In this document: positions 1 to 7,224 of the stretch, piece after piece
Layout: each line of letters starts with the position of its first letter
Numbering within the stretch: position 1 is the stretch's first letter
From: Flavobacterium sp.
GTDB taxonomy: Bacteria > Bacteroidota > Bacteroidia > Flavobacteriales > Flavobacteriaceae
Assembly: GCA_023253295.1 (NCBI GenBank)
Contig: JALRGZ010000160.1
Coordinates: 1-14,922, forward strand
Direction: 5' to 3'
Length of the DNA: 14,922 bases
Position numbers and translations under genes: made by a program
The notes under the pieces: model-generated
What the model saw: only the letters and a program-made list of their open reading frames with translations
What the model was told of the DNA's origin: nothing
Database searches by the model: none

Positions 1-2019
1 ATGTGCATCGAATAAATTAGTATAAGTACCTCCACCTCCTTTATTTATACCTAAAGGTGTAAGCTGATTTTTTATAAGCTCATAAGCATGATTGCCGTCC
101 TGTAATTTTGCCCACCAATTGATTTTCCAACCCATACTCCATCCTGTCGATACATCTCCACGATACAATAAAGTATTTTTAGACGCAGCAAATAATTCTG
201 GTGTTTTGTATGCCGAAATTTGATTCGACGGAAATAATCCATACAAATGAGACACATGGCGATGATTATCTTTTGGATCATCAATATCGTCTAACCACTC
301 TTGCAATTGATTGTGCTTTCCAATATGCATTGGAGCCAATTGACTATGCATTTGTTTTAAAGAATCTACTAATTTAGTATCCAAATTTAATATTTCAGCA
401 GCACGAATAGTGGAATTAAAAACATCAGTCACAATTTGTGTATCCATAGTTGTCCCTGCATCTAGTGATGAACCATTGTGTGCCTGAGGAGCATTCTCTG
501 GAGAATTCCCTGGATTGACAACCAACCAATTGTATTTGGGATGTTTCACTAAAAAATCTACATAAAATAAAGCTGCTCCTTTTAGAACGGGATAAATCGA
601 AGCTAAAAATTCTTTATCACCTGTATAAAGATAATGTTCCCATAAATGCTGACTCGTCCAGCCTCCACCCGCAGTCCATAATCCCCAAAAAGCACCATCA
701 ACAGCACCAGTTGCTCGCCAAATATCAGTATTGTGATGCGCCATCCATCCTCTAGCGCCATACATCTTTTTTGCAGTTTCTGCCCCTGTAACGGACAAGT
801 CTTTCACCATTTGTAAAAAAGGTTCATGTAATTCAGAAAGATTGTTTTTTTCGGCTGGCCAGTAATTCATCTCCGCATTAATGTTGATAGTATATTTACT
901 ATCCCAAGCCGGATTTAAACTATTGTTCCAAATCCCTTGCAAATTAGCTGGTTGGCCTCCTGGCTGAGAAGAAGAAATGAGCAAGTAGCGTCCATACTGA
1001 TAGTACAACACTACAAATTGTGGGTCGAAAGTATTTCTGAAATTTTTCAAACGCTCATCCGTTGGCAAATTGACATCAGGAGTATTACCTAAATCAAATT
1101 TTACACGATTAAAAAACTTTTGGTAGTTTGTAATATGTGCTTTTTTTAAAGTTTCATAAGACTTTCCAGAAGCCAAATTCAAATAGTCTAATGCTCTTTT
1201 ATTTTGATTAGCACTCACATCCTGATAATTATTAAAATTTGTTGCCAAGGATGTAAAAAAAGTAGCCGAATTTGCTCCTTTTACAACAATTGTATTATCA
1301 TTTTGTTCTAATTTTCCTTTATCAAGTACAATACGGGTAATCCCCTTGAATTTTATAACACTAGCCACACCTTCATGATCACTTGTTCCACCTGAAATTT
1401 CAAGATCTTTAGAGGGACTTATCCCAACATTTTTATTTTTATGTGGCGAAGTATACTTTGCTACAAAAGAAATCTGTCCCTTTTTAGTAGCTGTGAGATG
1501 AATTACAATCACTCTAGAGGCAAAAGACACAAAAGCTTCTCTTGTATAAGTAATACCATCAACAACATACGTTGTTTTAGCTATGGCATTTTCTATATCT
1601 AATTCTCTTTTGTAATTGGTATAATTTTCATGTCCTTCAAAATGCAAATTAAGATTCCCAACAGGCTGAAACATTTGACCATGAGATTTTTTAGATATAA
1701 AGGTTTGATTAGCTAAATTCTCAGCATCCTTATGTTTGCCTTCAAAAATCAGTTTTTGAATTTCTGGTAATGAAGCTAATGCAGCTGGATTATCATTTCT
1801 ATTAGGACCACCACTCCAAACGGTGTTTTCATTTAATTGAATAATTTCATCTGTTACATTTCCATAAATCATGGCACCCAAAAAACCATTTCCAATTGGT
1901 AATGCACTTTCCCACTTATCTCCTGAAGGTTGATTATACCACAATTTAAGAGCTGATTTCGATTGAGCATAGACAACCGACATTCCAATAAAAAAGTAAA
2001 AAACAACTATTTTTTTCAT
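1..2019 (-). CDS. GH95 alpha-L-fucosidase / alpha-L-galactosidase, secreted (C-terminus cut by window edge)
   Basis: I translated this frame directly: it stays open for 673 codons from the ATG at 2019 to the window edge. Residues 1-18 form a signal peptide (MKKIVVFYFF core, VYA before a likely cut), so the enzyme is exported. The body matches glycoside hydrolase family 95, exo-enzymes that remove terminal alpha-L-fucose or alpha-L-galactose by inversion. The active-site motif N379-I-N381-A-E-M-N-Y-W-P corresponds to the paired catalytic asparagines of Bifidobacterium AfcA (Asn421/Asn423). E508 in the SPEN motif is the likely general acid. Other family motifs are H586-R-H-V-S-H-L and, near the cut end, STGWSMGWK and TYTNLFDAH. 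The conserved aspartate segment that normally follows lies outside the window; perhaps 100-150 residues are missing. It sits 93 bp downstream of GH115 on the same strand, with a terminator between. The family call is firm. Fucose versus galactose specificity cannot be decided here; the GH115 neighbour favours a xylan-linked L-galactose. Confidence 0.93.
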   Translation of the reverse strand, partial: MKKIVVFYFFIGMSVVYAQSKSALKLWYNQPSGDKWESALPIGNGFLGAMIYGNVTDEIIQLNENTVWSGGPNRNDNPAALASLPEIQKLIFEGKHKDAENLANQTFISKKSHGQMFQPVGNLNLHFEGHENYTNYKRELDIENAIAKTTYVVDGITYTREAFVSFASRVIVIHLTATKKGQISFVAKYTSPHKNKNVGISPSKDLEISGGTSDHEGVASVIKFKGITRIVLDKGKLEQNDNTIVVKGANSATFFTSLATNFNNYQDVSANQNKRALDYLNLASGKSYETLKKAHITNYQKFFNRVKFDLGNTPDVNLPTDERLKNFRNTFDPQFVVLYYQYGRYLLISSSQPGGQPANLQGIWNNSLNPAWDSKYTININAEMNYWPAEKNNLSELHEPFLQMVKDLSVTGAETAKKMYGARGWMAHHNTDIWRATGAVDGAFWGLWTAGGGWTSQHLWEHYLYTGDKEFLASIYPVLKGAALFYVDFLVKHPKYNWLVVNPGNSPENAPQAHNGSSLDAGTTMDTQIVTDVFNSTIRAAEILNLDTKLVDSLKQMHSQLAPMHIGKHNQLQEWLDDIDDPKDNHRHVSHLYGLFPSNQISAYKTPELFAASKNTLLYRGDVSTGWSMGWKINWWAKLQDGNHAYELIKNQLTPLGINKGGGGTYTNLFDAH

Positions 2020-2065
2020 TTTACTACATAATTTATGTGTTTAATCAACACTTATGAAATTAGGC

Positions 2066-2091
2066 AAAAAAAATCATGAAAACATGATTTT
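2066..2091 (-). terminator. Rho-independent terminator after the GH115 gene
   Basis: On the minus strand, 22 nt after the GH115 stop, AAAATCATG (2091-2083) pairs perfectly with CATGATTTT (2078-2070) across a TTTT loop, followed by four more T (2069-2066). The 9-bp stem is AT-rich, so termination may be partial. It lies in the 93-bp gap before the GH95 gene on the same strand. Confidence 0.65.
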
Positions 2092-2112
2092 GTTTTAACA
2101 ACTCAATTAATT

Positions 2113-5070
2113 CTATTTTTGTTTAAAGAAACTCTCGGTAGGTCCTAAATAACTTGGTTTTAAGCCTCCTGTGTCTAAAATTATCTTCTCCAAAACAATT
2201 CCAGGATCAATCATCCATACCTTTAAAGTATGAAAACCTGAATTAGGTACTTTCAGACTTGCATAAGTACGTCGTGCCTGATCCACAACTGATTTACTCC
2301 AATCTAAATTGGAATAATCAATTTTATAGTCCTTAGCCACATTGGTAACATATGTAGGTTCTTGATCATCAAAAGAAATAGCCAATTTTAAATCGCGATT
2401 AGGCATAAAATTCAATAATGGCGAAGTTATTAAAGTAATATTGATGCTATCTTTTGAGAACAAATATACTGGATACTCTAAACAGGCAGCGTTTTTATTA
2501 GGAACAGCAGCAGGGGAATGAGCAGGTGCTGTAGCGCGCATTCCTGATAATGTTAATCCATAATCTTCTATTTTTATCCACTCTCTGTCGGCTTCTTTTT
2601 TATTTTTTGAAAAATGTTCTGCTTCAATAGCAACTACACCTCCACTTTCAACAAATCCACTAATTGATTTCCATTCGCTATCGGATGGTTTAAATGCCTT
2701 AACTACTATTGTGACCTCTTGATTGGCGCCCTTAATGGTAATTAAACCTTCTGCGGTTCCTTGAGGTGCTTTTTCAGGATTGAATTGAACCCAAATCCTT
2801 CTATCTTCTTTATTGATTACACCGTTCGTTTCGCTAAAATTTAACCAAGGAACTTGCGAAATGATTTCGTACTGAAATGATTCAGAACCTCTGTTAAAAA
2901 TATCGATATAGTGTTTTTTATTATTAAAAACATCAAAAACTGGTAATATTGCTTTTTCATTTGCTCCTGGCCAACTTAAATCACTTTGAGCAACACTTAC
3001 TCCCATAGATGCCGCAGCAAGTGGATTAACTTCTTGCAATTTAATAGCATTTAAACTGTTCTTTCTAGGCGGCATCCAACTTGTATACCCCAAATGAGTT
3101 TGATCCATGAAATGATTCCATCTTCCATCATCATAAATTTTATTATAATGATGCATTAGTGTCGTATCCTGACGAAATAATTCTCGGGTTTGAATTGCCA
3201 TAGCATTTGTACTAACTCTTCCTTGTGAGGCAAATAAACTATTTTTGGCTGCTGCAAAATACAATTCGTTTACTAATGCGCTCGCTTTGGTAGGAAACAA
3301 AACAATTTGATAAAATGCATCTTTTTGTTCCTTGGGTAACTTGGCATAAATAGATTCGGCTTGGTTCTTTATTTTACTATACTCCTCCACCACTTTTTCG
3401 GCTTCGAGATAATTTGTAACACTGTAGGTTTTAGGGGTAATGGACTCTGGTTTTCTTCGACCGTTAAACTTAGTATATTGGGACAAAATCGATGCGATTT
3501 CATTGGCATATGTTGGCCCAAACTCTCTTGTTGCCCACAATCGAGTATATTCGTTTATGTTAGCATTTGTCCATTTGTTAACATCCCAAGCTAAAGACAT
3601 AAAATACTCCATAGGCAATTCATATCCTTTGAAATGTCCAACGTTGACAATCCAAATTTTATTCGCTCCATATTCCTTAGCCAAGGACATTTGATCCCAT
3701 ATTTTTGAAATAGGATTTGTATTTATCCATTCGTAACTTCTAGGCCCCCCATGATAATCAAAATGATAATAAACACCTGAACCTCCTGATCTAAGGTTTT
3801 CATCTACTGTTGGTAATCGACGGAGGTTTCCCCAATTATCATCTGCCCAGAGCAATGTAATATTATCTGGAACTCGAAGTCCTTCATCATAATAATCCAT
3901 AATTTCTTTGTACAAACACCAAGATTGTGGAACTTGAGAAATATCTGGATTTATTTCTTCTGCAATGATTTTTTGTTGCTTGTGAACAATTTCTTCGACC
4001 ATGGCAATATTAGATTTGATATCGCCTTTCATTTCAGAATCATTAGCACCTCGTAAACCTAAAGTAATTATACTTTCAAATTTTTTGTTTCTACGCACAC
4101 CTTCTCTCCAAAATTTCTCCAAAGTATCAGCATGCTTGGTATAATCCCAATGTCCAATTGCTCGAAAATAACGCCTATCCCACTCCTGTTGGGCTCTGAG
4201 CATTGGTTCTTGATGAGAAGTTCCCATTACAATTCCATATTCATCTGCTAATCGAGCATTGTTTGGATCATCTTCATTAAAAGCGTTTCCCCACATGGCA
4301 GGCCAAAGGTAATTCGCTTTTATTCGAAGCATTAATTCGAAAACTTTCTCATAAAATTCATGTCCATAATTTACAACACCATTACCTATTGGAGGATTTT
4401 TACTTGGCTTTATAATGCCAAATTTTTCTTTAATCCATCCACTTAATGCAGGGGCTTCGTCGTTGATAAAAATACCTCTATATTGAACACTTGGCGATTG
4501 AACAATTTTGACTGGTTTAATAAAAAGAGCTTCTTTGTGAGGAATAGCAACATCAGCCCAAAAATACCAGGGGGAAACCCCTATTTGTTGCGATAGATCA
4601 TATATACCATATATTGTTCCTCTCTTGTCGTTGCCTACAATGACTAGAGCGTGATCCACACCTGGAAAAGGATTTTTAATGGTTTGAATACTATAAGCTT
4701 CCCATTTTCCTTTAATTCCACTTACATCTAATTTTTTATTTTCCACCAATGCATCAAGCAACGAATTTTTACCATAAGTCCCAACAATCACAACATTTTT
4801 TCTTGTTACGGATTTATCGTAAAAAATAACTGGAGAATAATTGGTTACTTTTTTAATATCAGACTGTAAATCTTTTAAGGCTCTAACAACACCTATATAT
4901 TCATTTGAACTTACATAAAGAGCAGTACTTTTACCATTTGAGGATAACGTAAAAAAATCTTTTCCACTAACTGTAGAAACATAAGAAGGTTCTCCTATTG
5001 CCCAAAGTGGAACTGATAGTAAAACCAATAAAAGAAACAAAATAGTATGCTTTTTATATTTAAAAATCAT
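2113..5070 (-). CDS. GH115 xylan alpha-1,2-glucuronidase, secreted
   Basis: This 985-residue protein is a family GH115 enzyme. The family removes (4-O-methyl-)glucuronic acid linked alpha-1,2 to xylose, including internal decorations of xylan. Residues 1-24 are a signal peptide with a long Leu-rich core ending PLWA, so it acts in the periplasm or at the cell surface. The conserved core is clear: YRGIFINDEAP (197-207), NYLWPAMWGNAFNEDDPNN (253-271), GTSHQEPM (283-290), GLRGANDSEM (338-347), LLWADDNWGNLRR (406-418) and YYHFDYHGGPRSYEW (434-448). Asp204, Asp344, Glu389, His436 and His440 lie in these blocks and are candidates for the substrate pocket. I did not align them to a structure. A C-terminal beta-rich region from about residue 835 (AIEAEHFSK) matches the C-terminal domain usual in GH115. 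The length of nearly 1000 residues is also usual. The only reasonable start is the ATG before the signal peptide. Its 5' region holds a candidate promoter, operator and hairpin (5100-5248). Confidence 0.95.
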   Translation of the reverse strand: MIFKYKKHTILFLLLVLLSVPLWAIGEPSYVSTVSGKDFFTLSSNGKSTALYVSSNEYIGVVRALKDLQSDIKKVTNYSPVIFYDKSVTRKNVVIVGTYGKNSLLDALVENKKLDVSGIKGKWEAYSIQTIKNPFPGVDHALVIVGNDKRGTIYGIYDLSQQIGVSPWYFWADVAIPHKEALFIKPVKIVQSPSVQYRGIFINDEAPALSGWIKEKFGIIKPSKNPPIGNGVVNYGHEFYEKVFELMLRIKANYLWPAMWGNAFNEDDPNNARLADEYGIVMGTSHQEPMLRAQQEWDRRYFRAIGHWDYTKHADTLEKFWREGVRRNKKFESIITLGLRGANDSEMKGDIKSNIAMVEEIVHKQQKIIAEEINPDISQVPQSWCLYKEIMDYYDEGLRVPDNITLLWADDNWGNLRRLPTVDENLRSGGSGVYYHFDYHGGPRSYEWINTNPISKIWDQMSLAKEYGANKIWIVNVGHFKGYELPMEYFMSLAWDVNKWTNANINEYTRLWATREFGPTYANEIASILSQYTKFNGRRKPESITPKTYSVTNYLEAEKVVEEYSKIKNQAESIYAKLPKEQKDAFYQIVLFPTKASALVNELYFAAAKNSLFASQGRVSTNAMAIQTRELFRQDTTLMHHYNKIYDDGRWNHFMDQTHLGYTSWMPPRKNSLNAIKLQEVNPLAAASMGVSVAQSDLSWPGANEKAILPVFDVFNNKKHYIDIFNRGSESFQYEIISQVPWLNFSETNGVINKEDRRIWVQFNPEKAPQGTAEGLITIKGANQEVTIVVKAFKPSDSEWKSISGFVESGGVVAIEAEHFSKNKKEADREWIKIEDYGLTLSGMRATAPAHSPAAVPNKNAACLEYPVYLFSKDSINITLITSPLLNFMPNRDLKLAISFDDQEPTYVTNVAKDYKIDYSNLDWSKSVVDQARRTYASLKVPNSGFHTLKVWMIDPGIVLEKIILDTGGLKPSYLGPTESFFKQK

Positions 5071-5099
5071 AGCTTTTATATTATCTCAATTGAAGAATT

Positions 5100-5132
5100 A
5101 AAAAGTCGAGAGTAACCAGCTCTCGACTTTTT
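5100..5132 (-). terminator. Terminator-like hairpin in the GH115 5' leader (possible attenuator)
   Basis: AAAAAGTCGAGAG (5100-5112) pairs perfectly with CTCTCGACTTTTT (5120-5132) around a 7-nt loop. The 13-bp stem has a GC-rich top and A/T ends, so it looks like an intrinsic terminator when read on either strand. It ends 30 nt before the GH115 start codon. No gene lies between it and the phhA terminator, so it does not obviously close any gene. If the -7 box at 5218-5225 is the GH115 promoter, this hairpin sits inside the GH115 leader. The structure is seen directly; attenuation is inference. Confidence 0.6.
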
Positions 5133-5217
5133 GATTTAAAAAACAAACAAACACTAACTAAAAAAATTATTTCACATTTTTGACTAATAAATTATTTAAC
5201 CAAACTAAAGAACATCA

Positions 5218-5225
5218 CAAATATA
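5218..5225 (-). promoter_or_regulatory. Candidate GH115 promoter (-7 box)
   Basis: The minus strand reads TATATTTG, a perfect match to the Bacteroidota -7 consensus TAnnTTTG, about 148 nt before the GH115 start codon. A -33 element at the expected spacing is weak (TATG instead of TTG). Transcription from here would give a leader that contains the hairpin at 5100-5132. Confidence 0.45.
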
Positions 5226-5233
5226 CAAAATAA

Positions 5234-5248
5234 CACAATCGGTTGCAT
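5234..5248. promoter_or_regulatory. LacI-family-like operator upstream of GH115
   Basis: The plus strand has CAATCGGTTG (5236-5245), an imperfect palindrome around a central CG with 8 of 10 positions symmetric, flanked by CA and CA. It resembles LacI/PurR-type operators (AAnCGnTT core). It lies 10 bp upstream of the -7 box, inside the promoter, where a repressor would block transcription. No LacI-type regulator is seen in the window. Confidence 0.3.
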
Positions 5249-5497
5249 AAATATTTATAAAAAAAATATTTATTTTTTATCACTAATATATTTTTAACGT
5301 AAAATAAATAAAGATACCTAAACAAAAACACCTATATACAAAATACATACATTCAGTAATATTTGAATTCAGAGATCATAAAACATCATAAAAAAATTAT
5401 AAAAAACCAGAGTTCTAAAGTTTTAGTATAAAAATCAACTTGAAACAGCCTCTAAAATTCGCTATAAAATAACTTGATTTTGTATCACAGAAGCCAT

Positions 5498-5530
5498 AAA
5501 AAAAGCTTATTTCTGACGAAACAAGCTTTT
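5498..5530 (-). terminator. Terminator of the phenylalanine/tyrosine operon
   Basis: On the minus strand AAAAGCTT (5530-5523) pairs with AAGCTTTT (5508-5501). The stem continues through a G-U wobble into TTTC/GAAA and closes on a GTCA loop. A T run (5500-5498) follows. The nearly 13-bp stem lies about 80 nt after the phhA stop and ends the six-gene operon. Confidence 0.8.
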
Positions 5531-5612
5531 AAAATCAATTCTTTGTATTTAAATTTACTTAACTTCAAATGAATAATTTATAGCATTAATTATTAGAATT
5601 AAAGTTTGAGAA

Positions 5613-6320
5613 CTACCAAGCGGTAACTAAGGAATCATATAACTCTGCAAATGACTTAATCTTAAAATACAGATATTGTATATCACTAATAATATAGTCC
5701 GTATCCATGATACGCTCTTTATCATAAGGAGCTACAGTAATATCTTTTGCAAAAACATGTAAGGTCTCCTTTACTGAAGAAGTAATTCCTGCGCCATAAA
5801 TTCGGAGTCCTAAAGGAGTATCAATCAATCCAAATTCAATAGTAAACCAATACAATCGTTGTAATTGAATTACTTTTTCTTTATCATGGCGATTTTTATA
5901 ACCAATTTCTCCAAACTTTTGCATAAAATTGCTGTAATCAGGATGAACCAACTGAGGAATATGCCCAAAAATATCATGAAACATATCCGGTTCTTCTAAA
6001 TAATCCAATTGATTTCTACTACGCAGCCATGTTGACGAAGGAAATTTTTTTTGACTAAGAAGTTCAAAAAAATCATCAACCGGAATCAATCCGGGAACTA
6101 CTTCAATGGTCCATCCTGATTGAGCTTCTAACAATTGATTCAGTTCTTCAAAATCAGGAATACGTTCTGCATTAAGAGCTGGTTGAAGTAATTCTAAGCC
6201 TTTTAAATATTCATTACAAGCCTTATCTTTTAAATTATCAACTTGTCGATCAAATAAAAGCTTCCATACCTTATGCTCTTCATCTGTATAAGCATCATAT
6301 ATTTGTTTCAATTGGTCCAT
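5613..6320 (-). CDS. phhA: Phenylalanine 4-monooxygenase (pterin-dependent)
   Basis: This protein belongs to the iron- and tetrahydropterin-dependent aromatic amino acid hydroxylases and would convert phenylalanine to tyrosine in the cytoplasm. The iron ligands are visible: His115 and His120 in the FHDIFGHIPQL motif, and Glu162 in FTIEFGL. Its 235 residues form only the catalytic domain, with no N-terminal ACT regulatory domain, as in other bacterial forms. It is the last gene of the operon, 4 bp after the flavin-reductase-like gene, and a terminator follows. The downstream tyrosine-degrading enzymes in the same operon make phenylalanine the likely substrate rather than tryptophan. No pterin carbinolamine dehydratase gene (phhB) is in the window. 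Confidence 0.93.
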   Translation of the reverse strand: MDQLKQIYDAYTDEEHKVWKLLFDRQVDNLKDKACNEYLKGLELLQPALNAERIPDFEELNQLLEAQSGWTIEVVPGLIPVDDFFELLSQKKFPSSTWLRSRNQLDYLEEPDMFHDIFGHIPQLVHPDYSNFMQKFGEIGYKNRHDKEKVIQLQRLYWFTIEFGLIDTPLGLRIYGAGITSSVKETLHVFAKDITVAPYDKERIMDTDYIISDIQYLYFKIKSFAELYDSLVTAW

Positions 6321-6324
6321 AATT

Positions 6325-7224
6325 TTATTTTTTATTGAAAAATTCTACTGCTAACAATAACTTCCATGCCATTTCTACATTAGCATTGTCTATATAATGT
6401 TTGATTTTTTCATGAACAAGATGAGTCGAAACAGTTCCTTCTTCATTAGTACAATCTTCTATAATTTTAACCAAAGATTGATTTTCTTCCTCCGAAAGTA
6501 CTGGTATAACTTCTACAGAAGCTAATCGTGCCAAATTGTTTGCGGTAAGAATGTCACTCTGCAATACACTTTTTGGTAACGCTTCAAAACCTACTGCTGA
6601 TTTGGTTCCCGGCTTAGGTACTTCAAACAAACTTTGTGCATTGGTACGACAATACCAATCCCCTCCTAACCTTGCAACAGCATCTAATTTAAAAGGAGAA
6701 ATTCGGTTATCATCATCTAAAACACTCTCGTCAATATGAACTAAAAGCACCTCACAAATAACCAAATGCCCTGCACCTCCTTCTTCTCCTAAAGCCTTAA
6801 CTTCGTTCACACGACACTCAAAAGCTACCGGAGATTCCTTTACTCTGGGTGGCTTTATGCGTTCAGATACAACAGGAGTTAAGCCTGATTTTTTAAATTC
6901 ATCCACTCCCTGATCAAATTCTACACTGGAAAGAGAGGTTTGTTCAACCATTTGATAATTCACAATATTAATCACCACTTCTTTGGTTTCCAAAACATTC
7001 TCAAGAGTATGTTTGGTTGTGTTATTACGAACTCTCCTCGCTGGCGAAAAGACTAAAATGGGCGGATTGGAACTAAAACAGTTAAAAAAACTAAACGGAC
7101 TTAAATTGACATTTCCTTCCAAGTCCACAGTACTCGCCAACGCAATAGGCCTTGGCACAACAGCACCCGATAATATCTGCTGAAATACTTGTGTTTCAAT
7201 CTGTTTTGGATCTATCGTTTTCAT
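6325..7224 (-). CDS. Flavin-reductase-like FMN-binding split-barrel protein in the tyrosine operon
   Basis: The N-terminal ~195 residues resemble the flavin reductase-like family, an FMN-binding split barrel. Family-like segments are VPRPIALASTVD (23-34), NLSPFSFFNCFSSNPP (40-55), HLVICEVLLVHID (153-165) and RLGGDWYCR (185-193). A C-terminal extension of about 100 residues, mostly predicted helix, is not part of the core barrel and has no motif I recognise. Its start overlaps the fahA stop by ATGA, and phhA follows after 4 bp, so all three are surely co-expressed. The reaction is unknown. It could be an FMN reductase or oxidoreductase acting on an intermediate or side product of phenylalanine/tyrosine breakdown. 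The pathway as normally drawn has no step needing it. The family call is good; the role is open. Confidence 0.8.
   Translation of the reverse strand: MKTIDPKQIETQVFQQILSGAVVPRPIALASTVDLEGNVNLSPFSFFNCFSSNPPILVFSPARRVRNNTTKHTLENVLETKEVVINIVNYQMVEQTSLSSVEFDQGVDEFKKSGLTPVVSERIKPPRVKESPVAFECRVNEVKALGEEGGAGHLVICEVLLVHIDESVLDDDNRISPFKLDAVARLGGDWYCRTNAQSLFEVPKPGTKSAVGFEALPKSVLQSDILTANNLARLASVEVIPVLSEEENQSLVKIIEDCTNEEGTVSTHLVHEKIKHYIDNANVEMAWKLLLAVEFFNKK

Larger units (their letters stand above)
5071..5612. other. 542-bp AT-rich intergenic region between phhA and GH115
   Basis: No credible coding sequence is present on either strand. Starting at the phhA side it holds a terminator (5498-5530), a very AT-rich featureless stretch (about 5250-5497), a LacI-like palindrome (5234-5248), a TATATTTG -7 box read on the minus strand (5218-5225), and a terminator-like hairpin (5100-5132) just before GH115. 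The layout suggests an independent GH115 promoter with a leader of roughly 140 nt. Confidence 0.7.

Noticed and set aside
72..284. 70-codon minus-strand open frame
   Set aside because: It lies wholly inside the GH95 gene in another frame; the GH95 frame contains the family motifs.
3361..3694. Two overlapping plus-strand open frames
   Set aside because: They are antisense to the conserved GH115 core and show no recognisable domain.
5250..5300. ATAAATATTTAT palindrome and poly-A/T runs
   Set aside because: Such symmetric AT stretches are expected by chance in DNA of this composition.
5440..5457. Sequence ACTTGAAACAGCCTCT resembling ends of some insertion sequences
   Set aside because: I found no matching partner repeat, target duplication or transposase remnant in the gap, so it stays a chance resemblance.
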